This document shows, piece by piece, positions 1 through 11,299 of a DNA stretch of 64,000 nucleotides. Position numbers and translations under genes: made by a program. Origin of the DNA: Dipteris shenzhenensis (lineage: Eukaryota; Polypodiophyta; Polypodiopsida; Gleicheniales). The stretch lies in assembly GCA_047967505.1 (NCBI GenBank), contig CM106540.1; one strand, 5' to 3'. Position 1 is the stretch's first letter. Each line of letters begins with the position of its first letter. A model generated the notes under the pieces. That model worked only from the letters and a program-made list of their open reading frames with translations, had not been told where the DNA came from and ran no database searches.

Positions 1-1195
1 CAGGCTTGAACAATCTAGCCAAGATATTGGGCAAGATGATGTTGTGGTGCTCGTATGTGCCACCTATGTCAGGAGGTTCACCATTTGGGCCACCTTAGCA
101 ATAGCAGGGTTTTGTATGGCTTCAATTTGCACGCTGCCCCTACAATTCTTTGTGTTGTAGTCAAACAACCCCATAAGTCGCTTCTCCATCTTCCACAGTT
201 GTATAAAAGGGGCACCAATAACCAGGAGATTGTATACCAGATGCAAGGATAAAGAAAATCTCTTGCAATAGTTAACTCAAGTACTCTCAAACTTGAAATC
301 ACAGAGACTCAACAAAGGAGCTTAAACAAAGGCATATGAAATGGATATAGAAATTTGAAATTCCATTGAATACACTAGCAATGCAATCATGAACGTAAAT
401 ACCAAGAAAGTGATAAAAACTAGAAAAATGGGAAACATAGTAGTAGGTCCAATCTACATCCTTATCAACATGCTCTCCATCTAGAGAATTTGTAATCTTT
501 CATTGAAAAGGGAAAAGACCAACAATAGTACACTCAAAATTATCCTTTGCCCACAACTGCAAGCAACCTTAGTTTAAAAACAATTCAAGGGTTTTATGCC
601 TTTTTAAGTCTTTTTTCCCAGGCTCAGAATTGTAATACAAACACAAAAATGTGGCACGGCATTGCCAAGATACTCTGTGTGACACCTCAATTGGTATCCT
701 CATACTCTTAACAAATATGACCCCACAACCATTCCACTAAATTAACACATAAATTGGTAAAATCGTCATCTCCATTCCTCATTTTTCAACTCATTTGTAC
801 TCAAGCTATTGATCATGTTATTAATAAACAATTGAATCCATAACCACACTAATTAGTCCCAACACAATTATGCTTTTGATATGTAGACATCAAAACACAA
901 TGACCACTAAATGCAGACATCTAAACACACCCCACCAAATATTTATCATCATTATTATTAATTAAAATCACCCAAAATACCAAGTATGCAATCGGGATGT
1001 AAGCCTAGTTGCAATAACAATCATAGTAGTAGCACCAACATTAGTATGGAGCCACCCACAATACAAGCCATCTAACCAAGCAAAACATAGGCTAAGTAAG
1101 ACATCCAAAACTAAACCTTACACAATGCATCATAGTTCTACAAATCACATTACAATAGTCTTCTACTATAGGTCTCCTGTGAGCACTTGCCATAA
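1..1195. other. No gene recognised
   Basis: This stretch has only short unrelated open frames and an AT-rich composition with stretches such as 780-1130. I see no domain, LTR or splice-supported exon. It abuts the 3' end of the LINE that follows on the minus strand, so part of it may be that element's 3' untranslated region. Confidence 0.5.
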
Positions 1196-1613
1196 TCAGT
1201 CTTTGCTATTGGTTGGATAGAGAGAACTCTCTTCTAATTTCAAGCCATGATTTCTATCTGATATGTTCTCTACTCCACAACTGACCCCAAGTTTGAAACC
1301 CTTTCCTGAACAACTTAGTTGCAACTGTGAATTGATCATCTGACAAAGTGGTAGATCTAAAAATGGAGGAGATCCAGATAGAATCAATTAACATGAAAAA
1401 GACTTCTTTTACCGGTCTATGGGGCCTAGCTCTTACTAGCATTGAGAGTGGACAAGATAGCTACCACTGGTGTGATATGGGAATCTCCAAGTCTCACCTT
1501 TACTAGTAAAGAGGATATAGGCTTTTATCTCTTCAAAAGCTCCCCAAATGGACTTCCATAGGGGACTCCCCTTGGATTCAGGGTTAAAAAGAGTAGAAAC
1601 AAAGGATATTTTT

Positions 1614-2222
1614 TCAATTGGGTGCCCTGCATGGTCTGATATAGTTCATGTTTCTCAAGAGCAGCTGTGCCCAATCCTCCTCAGGATGAAGAGTAGCTTT
1701 GATGATCCAAGTGGCAGACAGTTTTTTGGCAGCAGAGGAGATGTCAATCACCCCTAACCCCCCCTCCTCTTTGGGTTTGATACAATACTCCCATCTAACC
1801 TTAGAGATTTTATTGGAGCCCCCCCATAAGAAAGATCTACATAGTCTGATAAATCTGTCCAAGGCAGTCTTTGATATAGACCAACAAGATAGATAGAAAA
1901 TGATAATAGGATAGAGACAACGATTAAGAACCATTTTCCTACCTGCCAGATTTGCTTGGAAGCTTCTCCATTTATCTAGTTTCTTCTAGAATCTGTCCAG
2001 TACCTAGTCCCACCTCTACTTCATTGTGACATCAAATCCCATTGGTATCCCCAAGAGCCTGAAGACTGTACCTTTTTGTAGCTTCATGCATCCTAGCTGT
2101 TGGAGGACCCCCTGATCTTCCCCACAGAGAGTAGCACATCCTGTTTAATACATGAACCTGAGGCTTGACAGAAAACCTCAAGGCAATTCATTACACAAAT
2201 GACATGTTGATCAGTGTTTCTA
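1614..2222 (-). pseudogene. LINE-A RT thumb and connection region
   Basis: On the minus strand, 2093-2222 continues the RT after motif C (NTDQHVICVMNCLEVF). Then 1614-1934 reads KMVLNRCLYPIIIFYLSCW, FLWGGSNK and KEEGGLGVIDIS, the L1 signature between the RT and the C-terminal zinc-binding region. Weak coding traces continue to about 1196. Stops between the blocks show it is not functional. Confidence 0.82.
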
Positions 2223-2232
2223 GGAGTCAGAG
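2223..2232. repeat. Target-site duplication of the foldback element, left copy
   Basis: The 10-bp sequence GGAGTCAGAG lies directly outside the left end of the foldback element. The same 10 bp occurs at 3879-3888 directly outside its right end. A 9-11 bp duplication is characteristic of Mutator-like transposases. Confidence 0.85.
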
Positions 2233-2885
2233 GAGGATTACCAAAAGGCGAGCGACAAAAAGCGAGCGAGCCAAAAAAAGCGAGCAATAAAAGATTTATA
2301 AATCCCCCATTTCAGTAGCAAAAAATAATAACTTATTCAAAAGTCCATATGTTTCCTCAATGCTAAGGTTAAATATGCATATAACTTTCTAAGCCATTAA
2401 CACTAATTTCACGTCATCCATGAGATAGTTTGTATGTTCAATTTCCAATTCATTGTTTGTATTAAAGACAAACCCTACAGTAACTACAATCAAGTTCTCT
2501 CTTTCCACTAGAGTAATTGAGATCATCAATGCAACCTTCCACACAGGTGGGGTGTTTCCAAGGACTCCTTGCATGGATTAGTCTAGATTCCATGCATATG
2601 TAAATGCTTAGCTTTTTTAACTCTGTTCACTCTTGGAATGAAACCCATGTTTCTTTGTTACTGGAAAAATATCCTTCCCTAATGATTTATTCTTAGCTCC
2701 CACTAATCTAACCAATGCAACAAATTAACCACAAATTCATATTTTGGTGCATTAAATTTTACTAGATGGTGCACAAAGACATGATAATCATCTAAAGTAC
2801 GCCTTGCCATTTGATTTGATATGTAACATGACCCTGTTTGGACTTGTAAATCAAAAGATACAAGGATGTGAAAATGTCCTCTTTT

Positions 2886-2929
2886 GGGCCAAAACAGGGA
2901 GCGCGTTAACGCGCTCCCTGTTTTGGCCC
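2886..2929. repeat. 44-bp perfect palindrome at the foldback centre
   Basis: The sequence is symmetrical around GTTAAC (2905-2910), and the half-site is GGGCCAAAACAGGGAGCGC. It would extrude as a perfect hairpin and marks the approximate axis of the foldback element. Confidence 0.9.
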
Positions 2930-2940
2930 TCTTTACGCGC

Positions 2941-3124
2941 TCCCTGTTTTGGCCCAAAAGAGGGCATTTTCACATCCCTATATTTTTGCAAGATGTCAAC
3001 ATATGATTTTTTTGGCCCAAAAGTTAACACGCTCCCTGTTTTGGCCCAAAAGAGGACATTTTCACATCCCTATATTTTTGCAAGATGTCAACATATGATT
3101 TTTTTGGCCCAAAAGATGAGTTTT
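2941..3124. repeat. 92-bp tandem duplication inside the foldback element
   Basis: Two copies start at 2941 and 3033 with TCCCTGTTTTGGCCCAAAAG. Both run through a Pu/Py-rich stretch ending in a T run and GGCCC. They differ at a few bases. The duplication lengthens the right side of the foldback. Confidence 0.8.
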
Positions 3125-3878
3125 TAACATCCCTACATCTTTTTATTGTCAAAAATAAATGGCATAATGTTACATATCAAATCAAATGACAAGGCATGAT
3201 TTAGATCAATATCATGCCTTTTTGCACCATCTAAAAAAATTGTGTGCATCAGAATATGAATTTTGTGAGATTCTGTCCAATTTTTTGCACTAAGTTTAAA
3301 GCAAGGTTTCCCATAATGGGGAGCGAGAAGACACTGTCAATTTTGGCAAAAAAGAAAAACCAAAATTTAACATCCTCTATCTTTTAATTGCACTCTGGGG
3401 ACCACTCTTCATAAATCCATAAAGCATGTGCAAGCAAGCATGTATTAAAGATTACCCCTATTCTTGCAATTTACATTTTGTCATGTAAATGGTTGAACCC
3501 ATGTATGTGTTTACATTTTAAAATATCTACATATATAAATTACATTAAGTTGCTATTTTATAAATCCCCTCATGCACACAAACAACATGTAAGCCCCCCC
3601 ACTAAAAAATACCCCTCAATGCACAAAAGTGGTATGTTACATGTTTATGAGTGACCCCCCAGGACAATTGCCAAACCCAAATGGGGTCATGTTACAATAG
3701 TCCTTTCAGAGAAATGTGACACATAACCACTCTTTTGAATACTTTATACTTCAAGCAATTATTTTATAAAAAACTTAGATTCTTTCTTTGCTTGCTTGAT
3801 TTTCCAATCACTTCAACTAATTGTCGCTCGCTTTTTTGGGCTCGCTCGCTTTTTCTCGCTCGCTCTATTGACTGCCTC

Positions 3879-3888
3879 GGAGTCAGAG
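3879..3888. repeat. Target-site duplication of the foldback element, right copy
   Basis: GGAGTCAGAG is identical to 2223-2232 and immediately precedes the LINE-A FADD box on this side. Confidence 0.85.
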
Positions 3889-4270
3889 TAGTGTCATCAG
3901 CAAACTGTTGGCATAGCAATTGTTTAGCATTACTGAGTTCAATCCCTTTCAGAGCTCCCTCCTATATCTGACTTCTAAGGAGCTATCCTAGAGAGTCTGC
4001 AACAATTGCAAATAAAAGAGGAGCTAGAGGGCAGCCTTGTCTAATTGATCTCTTGAGGAAAAGAGAGTCACTCATAATGCCATTAACATTGACTCTAGTA
4101 GTAGCATTAGTAAGCAACAGCTTAACAGTAGAGACAAATGAGGGGCCCATACCCATATGTTGCAGAGATTGGATGATAAAGTCCCATTCCAACCTGTCAT
4201 AAGCTTTATCAAAGTCCACCTTAAGAAAACATATATCCTGTTTGGTCTCTTTAGCATACTCACACCCTTT
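3889..4270 (-). pseudogene. LINE-A reverse transcriptase, palm with FADD box
   Basis: Visible motifs are MDFDKAYDRLEWDFI (motif A Asp) and SIRQGCPLAPLLFAIVAD (motif B). Reading on, QQFADDT (motif C, catalytic Asp pair) lies at about 3889-3910. The frame is then interrupted immediately downstream by the foldback insertion. The continuation after the FADD box is found at 2093-2222 beyond the insert. Confidence 0.88.
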
Positions 4271-4615
4271 CTAGATGTTGATGATAGCTTCCAAAAAGTG
4301 ACGTCCCTTGATGAAACCTTTTTGCTCTGGTAGAACCCAATCATTCATTTTTCTTTGAATCCTTAAAGCTAATTCTTTGGCAAATATCTTGTAGCTGTAG
4401 TTCAACATTGTGAGGGGTCTCCAATTTTTTAACTCATCCTTAGAGCCTTCCTTAGGGATTAGTTTTATAATTCCTCCATTTATATGAAGAGAAATACAAC
4501 CTTCCCTGACACTTTCCTGCCAAAGGAGTAAAAGGTAAGGCCCAATTAGTTCCCAAAAGGCTTTGTAGAATTCAATAGGAAGACCATCTTCCCCCGGAGT
4601 CTTCCCATCTACCAT
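4271..4615 (-). pseudogene. LINE-A reverse transcriptase, N-terminal fingers
   Basis: The 114-residue segment carries the classical L1 RT blocks: TPGEDGLPIEFYKAFW, then IIKLIPKEGS, NWRPLTMLNYSYKIFAK and PEQKGFIKGRH. These are RT motifs 0 to 2a. The enzyme copies LINE RNA into DNA at the nicked target. The segment continues into 3983-4219 after a frameshift near 4270. Confidence 0.88.
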
Positions 4616-4736
4616 AACATTTACAGCTTCTTTCAGCTCTTCTAGACTGAAGGGTCTTTCTAGATAGGGGAGGTCAAAGGATTTAATAGCTTTATCCCTT
4701 ATTATTTGGCAAAGCTATCTTGCTCTCTGGGTGTCC

Positions 4737-5177
4737 TCATTTTGGGGGGCAGGTGTTAGAAAGTAAGTCCTTAAAGTGGTTTTGAATATACTCAATATTT
4801 TCCTCAGGGTTGCTTAAATGAGAGCCGTGTGGTCCTTTAAGAAGAGGAATCTCCTCTTGACACCTTTTCCTTCTAATAATTCTGAAGGTTTCCTTAGTAG
4901 GCCTGTCAATCTTTCCTGCCCACCAGTCTCTGTAGTACACTTTAGACTCATTTAGTCTAAGTTGTTCTTGTTTTTTGAGCTCTCTTTTGGCCTTATTTAA
5001 TTCTTCATGAGCATCTTCATCACCCTCTCTAGCTCTTTGCTCTAAAGTGCTGATATTACCTTGGATGTAATCCATCCTTTGAGCCCTGATGTGTGCCCTT
5101 TTTTTTCTGGCTGTTCTTAAAATAATCTGAGTATCCTTGACAGCCAATTTCCAAGCGTTATTACTGACATCAACCAT
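4737..5177 (-). pseudogene. LINE-A ORF2 linker between endonuclease and RT
   Basis: This open segment of 146 residues is highly charged (KKRAHIRAQR, KRELKKQEQLR) and carries the YYRDWWAGKIDRPTKETF box typical of the endonuclease-RT linker of plant L1 elements. It is followed in the same direction by the RT segment at 4271-4615. The break between the two segments is a frame disruption near 4700. Confidence 0.75.
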
Positions 5178-5179
5178 TT

Positions 5180-5415
5180 GCCAGTGCTCTTTACATTCGT
5201 CTCAAGCAAGTCATTCAGATCCTCTGATGCATGTGCCCATTCCCTTCCATCTGTCTACTTTGCTCTCTACCATATTGAAGTCCCCCATTATTAAGCAATT
5301 GCCATATGGGTATTGTAGGGATTCCCATAACTCCCTCCTTTCTCATTGTTTGAACCTAGCCATTGCCACATATCTTCACCAAGACAGCCCGTCGATTGTG
5401 GAATATAATTTGGTC
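5180..5415 (-). pseudogene. LINE-A endonuclease C-terminal part (APE-type)
   Basis: The minus strand reads YIPQSTG then WQWLGS, and after a frame change LWESLQYPYGN and MGDFNMVESKVDRW. The GDFN box is the conserved Asp-X-Asn of apurinic-type endonucleases carried by plant L1 LINEs, which nick target DNA to prime reverse transcription. In-frame stops follow the box near 5200-5215, so this copy is dead. The N-terminal catalytic residues are missing because the sequence stops at the Copia boundary. Confidence 0.7.
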
Positions 5416-5719
5416 CCCGGGTGAGGATTTGCTTGGATCTGAGCCCACTTATAAGTTTGTTAGGACCTATTTTGCAATGTGTAGCACTGGTGACCTCCAA
5501 TGTCACTCATCTTTCTTGCATCAGATTGAGTTGGCTTTCTTGTGCTGGATTTGTTTTCGATTGCTCATTGTCGAAGTCTTGTTCCTTTCATCACAATGGT
5601 TATGGGTCCACGACAACTCTTCTGTTGATTGCCCTCACCTCCTAGCTCGATCCTATAGGTTCCCACACCTTCTATTCCTCCTCTTCACAATATCTTCCCT
5701 CTTCTTCCATCCAGATCCG

Positions 5720-6097
5720 ATTGTTGTCCTCAACTCTAAGATCCTTGAGAGACTTGAAGGGCCTCATTACAATCTCTGGAAATGGATGCTTCACATGGTC
5801 CTCGAGGAGAAAGTCCTTTGGAGAATTGTCAGCGGGGAGGAGACTCAGGCATTCGTAGATGATGACCCTCCAACAAAAGTTAGGAGCGGGTCCTCTACAC
5901 CCGCCATCATTCCACCTCCCGTTGACGCAATCGTAGGATCCTCTACTCCATCAGTGACAGCCACCCCGCGGAACACACACTATTGTAATTTTCTCAAGGA
6001 GAGGCAAGCCAAGTTGATCATATGCCTCACCTTGGAAGAAGTTCCAACGAGCCAGGTCCACGACACTAACATGGCCCACAATGTCTGGGGAATATGA
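5720..6097 (+). pseudogene. Copia-1 gag N-terminal region
   Basis: The frame reads LERLEGPHYNLWKWMLHMVLE followed by LWRIVSGEE, the start of a Copia Gag (capsid) where the LNGxNYxxWK motif is conserved. A Pro/Ser/Thr-rich linker follows, then KERQAKLIICLTLEE and NMAHNVWGI, ending at a stop at 6097. Gag would package the element RNA. The downstream part is not open. Confidence 0.75.
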
Positions 6098-6422
6098 AGG
6101 ACCATTTATGAAGAGGGAAGCATTGGAAGCATCCTCAACCTCCAACATAGCCTGTCGCCCCACGTATCAAAAAATTTAAAGCTTTGTCAAGAAGCCTCAC
6201 CGTTGTGTGCAAGCACTCCAGTATCACCGAATCAACTAGCTTTCACAATTTTGGGGAGCATGCCCAGTCAAGAATGTAAGTAGCCACCTGCTTCAAGAAG
6301 AAGCAAGATGCAAATGTCTGCACAATCCGACTGAGCATGCCCTAATTACAGCACCTACTCCGACACCCAAGAAGGCCTACCCCCCTCCCCGGGTAGAGGA
6401 GTAGCCACTCTCACCGGACCTC

Positions 6423-6746
6423 TTGAACAAAACAGCACTGGCAAGAAGATCGTGCGGGACAAGAAGGCGGATTGCACATGCCTCTATTGCAAACGAAGGA
6501 AAGAATGTCCAAAATGCGCTGAGGATCTCAAAAAGTGCGACAGTTCTTGGAGGAGCATCACCAAAAGCATGCCTCAAGGCGAAGCCGTTCCACCTCGAAC
6601 TGCGGAGTTCGCTTTTGCAATCATCAAGGGATCGCAAATCGATCATAGATCAACGTTGGTACCTTGAACTTGGGGCTACTTGTCATGTGAGCTTTGATGA
6701 ACGAATACCAAGTCCTTCCACAGCGGCGAAACGTTGTCATAGGTGA
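6423..6746 (+). pseudogene. Copia-1 zinc knuckle and protease start
   Basis: Overlapping frames show a Cys-rich block (CTCLYCKRRKECPKC, a decayed CCHC knuckle) and then QRWYLELGATCHVSFDER. The latter matches the Copia protease active-site context, but the expected Asp-Ser before GA is replaced by Glu-Leu. The protease therefore lacks its catalytic Asp in this copy. Confidence 0.75.
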
Positions 6747-6819
6747 CAACGGGCTATCAAGGTAATTTGGCAAAGGAACTCTGAATATTTCTCTCCCCAG
6801 TGGAGAACTTGGGGCAGTC

Positions 6820-7119
6820 CATGATGTCCTGCATGTCCCTCAACTGGCCAAGAATCTCCTATCCGTGAGTGCACTTGATATTAGCGGCCTCATAACCAAC
6901 TTTGACCAGGATCACTGTCTCTTACTTCACCGCGGCAAAATCTATGCCAGCAACATCAAAAGCGACGGATTATACATGCTTGATGCAACAACAAATTACC
7001 TAGTTCAGCCACACCACACCCTCGCAACGGTGGCCAAGGCTCAACATGACAGTCTTTGGCATTGTCACTTCAGCCACATTGGAACCCCAAAACTTAAGCT
7101 ACTTGCGAACACTCCCTAG
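6820..7119 (+). pseudogene. Copia-1 pre-integrase domain
   Basis: The region reads GAVHDVLHVPQLAKNLLSVS, then LDISGLITNFDQDHCLL and DSLWHCHFSHIGTPKLKLL. The LWH-X-X-x-GH/SHI block is the GAG-pre-integrase domain that joins protease to integrase in Copia polyproteins. A stop follows at 7117. Confidence 0.8.
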
Positions 7120-7139
7120 TTCGACTACCAACAAGGTTC

Positions 7140-7850
7140 CGATCTTGAATTATGCGCTAGCTGTGTCTTCGGCAAATAGCACAAAGAATCATTCATCCGG
7201 TACGAAGGGAATTGTGCTAGTAGACTCCTGGATCTTGTCCATACCGACGTCTACGGCCCCATATTGACACCCTCCATCGGTGGATCAAGGTATTTTGCCA
7301 CCTCCATTGATAAATTTTCCCTCGCCCATAAAGATGAATAAAGATGACGTGCTCAACAAATTCATCGAATTCAAAGCTTTGCTCGAAAATCAAACCAGGC
7401 ACAAAATTAAACGCCTTCGATCCGGCAATGCCACAACCATCAATTCAATCACCTCTGTCAGACTATTGTGATTCACTGTGAATTCATGATCCCCAACACG
7501 CCTGAGCAAAATGAGATCTCGAAATACAATAACCAGACCACCCTCGAAATGTCCAAATGTATGTTTCATCACGAGAATCTTTCGTAATTTCTGTGGACCG
7601 AGGCCGCCTCCACTACTATATACCTCCCCAACCATGTTCCCACCAAACCCATTGGTCTATGAGCTTTTGCATGGCAAACTTCGAGTCTTCAGGTGCCGCT
7701 TCTAGTCGACCACCGTTCAAAACTTGATCCATGCGACAAAGTAGGTGTGTTGGTTGGTTATACGAGCAATGGGCGTTCTTACATGCTATTCTATCCCCAA
7801 GATTGCTCCATGAATTTTCACAATGTGTTATTTGTGGAAGACAATTGCAC
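7140..7850 (+). pseudogene. Copia-1 integrase, broken in several frames
   Basis: Traces in changing frames include CASCVFGK (zinc Cys pair), LLDLVHTDVYGPI (catalytic core start with its Asp), KFIEFKALLENQT, and finally LDPCDKVGVLVGYTSNGRSY, the C-terminal block that precedes the RT in Copia. At least three frameshifts separate these blocks, so no functional integrase is encoded. Confidence 0.75.
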
Positions 7851-8399
7851 ATCCTACCACATGTCAACAATTGACAACACTCATGTGGCACCTCTAGTGG
7901 CCACTGTTGACATTAATAACCTCCGCCACCAACTTCTATTCCTCCATCCCTCGCACCTACTGTCGCCACTTGTCCCATCCACCATTTTGGCAAAGAACCA
8001 CTCACCTCGCTCCAATTGGCCCATGCCACACACTCTCAATTTGAGATTGGCGAACCCAATTTGTCCATCATCCCACTGAATCTCCACCTGGGGCCCTTTG
8101 ATGATGCCAATCAGGAGATTCCCCCTCCATCTTCCCATCGCTTCCCCATGCCTCCTCCCTGGACAACGTGGCATCGGAATCCGCTCCATCCAAAATCCAC
8201 TTGGCACCTTCATCTGCAATCCCCTTGCGCCATTCTCCTCCCCGACCTCCTCCCCTCCTCCTCTTCGTCGATCTCCCCATTCTCGTATTCCCCCCCAACA
8301 ATTTGACGAGCAGTCCTTTGTTGCTCACGTCAGCCTACCATCAGACCTCACACTCTTCATGAAGCTCAAGCATTTGTTCACGCGCCACAATGGGAGGTT

Positions 8400-9010
8400 G
8401 CCATGGGCGAAGAGCTACTTCTCCATCTAGAAGGATCACACTTGGGATGAGGTCCAACTACCACCCAGACGGCGAGCCATTGGCACAAAATGGGTCTTCG
8501 ACATGAAGTACACCCCGGATGGCACCATTTCCAAATTCAAAGCATACAGAGTCTCACGATGTAGACTGTTTGGGTACCTTTTCCCTAGTCATACGTATCG
8601 CCTCAATTCTCTTACTGATCCATGGACTACACGACACGAGATGCATATCCACCAACCTGATGTTCAGACAACCTTTCTACATGGTGATCTCCAGGAGGAA
8701 GTATACCTCCAACCCCCAACCGGTTTTCCTCAGATCGAAGGTACCATGCATCACTTGCACAATGGCTTTGTATGGCCTCAAGCAAACTTCACATTCCTAG
8801 TACATCAAGATAGATTCATACTTCCTAGAAAATGAATTCCATTGTTGCTAGAGTAAATCTAGTTTGTATGTCTGCACTTCCAATGAATTCTTTCTTGTCG
8901 TGGCATGAATTCTTTCTTGTCGTGGCACTATACGTAGATGATCTCATTGAAATCTATAGCGACCTCCATCGAAAAACCATGCTCAAACGAGACATTTAAT
9001 GACACTTCCC
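8400..9010 (+). pseudogene. Copia-1 reverse transcriptase
   Basis: RRRAIGTKWVFDMKYTPDG is the entry to the Copia RT. It is followed by VQTTFLHGDLQEEVYLQPP (motif A region) and an LYVDDLI catalytic box at about 8928-8948. The segments lie in different frames and an 8840-8920 stretch is disrupted by a small duplication of GAATTCTTTCTTGTCGTGGCA. Confidence 0.8.
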
Positions 9011-9011
9011 C

Positions 9012-9670
9012 ATGACTGATTCAGGGCTACTCTACTATTGTCTCGGCATAGAGGTGCATCATCATTCTTCTCTTGCATCCACTTACCTACATCAGCACCG
9101 TTACATTGACTCAATGCTTACAGGTACTACATGTGCAATTGTGCACCCGCCAATACCCCGCTTGACCCCAATATCAAGTTCACTGCCAGCGTGTCACCCA
9201 CCATAGCTAACAAAAGAGCATATATGGCCAATGTTCCATACCATAGTCTAGTCGAGCCATCGATGTATGCAATGGTCTACAAATGCTTGGATATCTCCAT
9301 GGCAGTAACCAAGCTAGCCCAATTCATGATGAATCCGAGCATGCAACACTGGCAAGCAACAAAAAGAGTCCGTCAAATCGAAAGGGGACCTCTACAATTG
9401 GCATTTGTTATCACCCCACGATTGCCCAATTGCTCGACTATGCGAATTTCAATTGGGCTGGAGACAATGATGACAGGTGATAAACCAACAAATTTGTCTA
9501 CTTGCTCGTGGGAGGACTTGCAACACCATTATGTTTGGGATCTCGTCCAACGGGTAGCCTTGCAATTGCACTATTGTAACACAACCAATATGTTGGCGGA
9601 CCTATTTACCAAATCCTTCGCTAAAGATCACTTTCAACTTTTGCACTCTGGTATTGGTCTCAATCCCTAA
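9012..9670 (+). pseudogene. Copia-1 RT end and RNase H
   Basis: MTDSGLLYYCLGIEVHHHS is the post-catalytic RT block. RNase H traces follow: QLLDYANFNWAGDNDDR in one frame, then LHYCNTTNMLADLFTKSF in another, ending HSGIGLNP before a stop at 9668. The final NMLADLFTK block is the usual C-terminus of Copia Pol, followed closely by the 3' LTR remnant. Confidence 0.82.
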
Positions 9671-9765
9671 CCCTCAACCTTTGAATAAGAGAGTGGGATT
9701 GTGGGATAATCCACTCTGGCTGAGGATCTACTTGGATCTGAGCCCAGTTAGTTTGTTAGGATGTG

Positions 9766-10563
9766 TTTCACAAAAATAAAGCAATCTTTCAATGTCGTAC
9801 TTATGATGAGTGTCAACAAATACGTCCTTTTGGTTGCCAACTTCGCTTTTCTTATTTGCTATTGGATTGATATTTTCTTATTTGCTATGGGATTGATAGC
9901 ACCTGCAAATTAGTAAAGATGATTGATTGTTAATGTCTTAAAAAGCAACCAAACTCACTAATACTAATAACCTGTAAAAATTACAACATGATAATGCCTA
10001 GAATTTTTATTAAAACATATTTATGGTAACCTAATAATTAATCGGATTACTCAACATGCACGACTCGACTACAATCGTGTCCAACTCAACACGTACGCTG
10101 CAACTATTCTGTCCAATTCAACACGTACATCTTGACTACAATGCACGTTTTCAGGCATGTTCTAAGTTCCCCTCTGTGGCTTTTTAATTATGAGGTTCGA
10201 AGCTTTACACACACGACTTGAGTACAAAGTAGATTCCTGCAACCAACAACTTAAGTGCATCTAAAGTAATAGCCACGACACTGAGTATTTAGCAACGTAC
10301 ACAACTACTGCTGTGCTACTACCACAAGCTACCTTCATATGTCAGGTAAGAAGCGACTTCCAAGAAACACGCAACAAGCTACGAAGGCACAAAGAGTCAT
10401 AGACCTATGCACTAGTAATGAATTGCTCGAAAGTAGTGAAAGACAAACATGCTTTTTGAGATTGATCAACAAAAACGACGAGTCGTCTCTAGGACAAGCA
10501 ACCAAATTCACCTAGCACCTAGATTGTTTCTTCAAGGAAAGCAACCAACGTTTCCTCCACGAA
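9766..10563. other. No gene recognised
   Basis: AT-rich sequence with no recognisable domain, LTR or exon. A short repeated phrase around 9852-9895 (TTTTCTTATTTGCTAT twice) is the only structure noted. Confidence 0.5.
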
Positions 10564-10985
10564 GCAATTTCTCAACAATTTCTTCTTGCTGCCCTTCCAG
10601 GAAAAACTTCAACAAATCCTGCACAATCTAGCGATTCCCATATTCAAACCCCATGTAACCACCCGTATGAAATTCCATAAGGGGGTACCAGCAAACCAAA
10701 AGGCATCGATAGAAATCATCCATGTTCCACTCCCTAATCGCACCTCAACCAAAGGAAATTTCAGAATCAATGCAATGAGCAATTTCTCAACAATTTCTTC
10801 TTGCTGCCCTTCCAGGAAAAACTTCAACAAATCCTGCACAATCTAGCGATTCCCATATTCAAACCCGATGTAACCACCTATATGAAATTCCATAAGGGGG
10901 TACCAGCAAACCAAAAGGCATCGATAGAAATCATCCATGTTCCACTCCCAAATCGCACCTCAACCAAAGGAAATTTCAGAAAAGC
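10564..10985. repeat. 215-bp tandem duplication
   Basis: GCAATTTCTCAACAATTTCT starts both at 10564 and 10779, and the following about 200 bp are nearly identical through CAAAGGAAATTTCAG. Only a few substitutions separate the copies. It is a recent local duplication of non-coding sequence; the open frames in it are incidental. Confidence 0.9.
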
Positions 10986-11299
10986 AATTAATCAATGCAA
11001 TGATTATGTCTCCTTGCAGTGTGCACCAACTAAGGAACCAAATCATCAGTTTTTCCTCAAAGAACTCAAGCAATCCAGTAGCGATCTCTCTCTTTAGGGG
11101 TGCACCATACTAGAAAGCTGAATCGACTACCTCAAAACTTGAGTGTATCTGATCATATATCAACACACTCATACGAATGGCAAGCAAGTAGCACACATCG
11201 TTTCAAATTGCAACAATGCCATTCAAGCAATGATTCAAGGCATGAAGACAACTAGAATATGGGGCTAGACTAATCATTGTGGCTAGCATCACGATAGCA

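Larger units (their letters stand above)
2233..3878. mobile_element. Non-autonomous Mutator-like foldback element
   Basis: The element is 1646 bp and begins GAGG and ends CCTC. Its ends are inverted repeats that align without gaps over about 60 bp, built of GCGAGCGA-type blocks spaced by A runs. It is flanked by a perfect 10-bp duplication. Inner sequence is also folded: about 2730-2890 is an inverted copy of about 3110-3270. The centre holds a 44-bp perfect palindrome. No transposase frame is present, so mobility would depend on a MULE transposase made elsewhere. It is inserted in LINE-A, so it is younger than that LINE. Confidence 0.85.
1196..5415 (-). mobile_element. LINE-A, L1-type non-LTR retrotransposon, decayed
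   Basis: Read on the minus strand, this region gives the order of an L1 ORF2: an endonuclease tail (GDFNMVE box near 5250), a basic linker, reverse transcriptase, and a C-terminal part with an FLWGG box. The reading frame is broken by stops and frameshifts. A 1.65-kb foldback element is inserted between 2233 and 3878, exactly after the FADD catalytic box. The 5' end is cut by the Copia element starting near 5420. No poly-A tail is visible at the 3' end, so the lower boundary is approximate. Confidence 0.85.
5420..9765 (+). mobile_element. Copia-1, decayed Ty1/Copia retrotransposon
   Basis: The plus strand shows, in order, gag, zinc knuckle, protease, pre-integrase, integrase, RT and RNase H traces. 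This gag-PR-INT-RT-RH order is diagnostic of Copia. Related sequence TGAGGAT..CTTGGATCTGAGCCCA..GTTTGTTAGG occurs at both ends (about 5431-5470 and 9720-9760), marking degenerate LTR pieces. Frames change many times, so the copy is long dead. Its left end truncates LINE-A. Both outer boundaries are approximate. Confidence 0.85.

Noticed and set aside
2886-2929. Transcription terminator or regulatory palindrome
   Set aside because: It is the axis of the foldback element and is explained by that structure.
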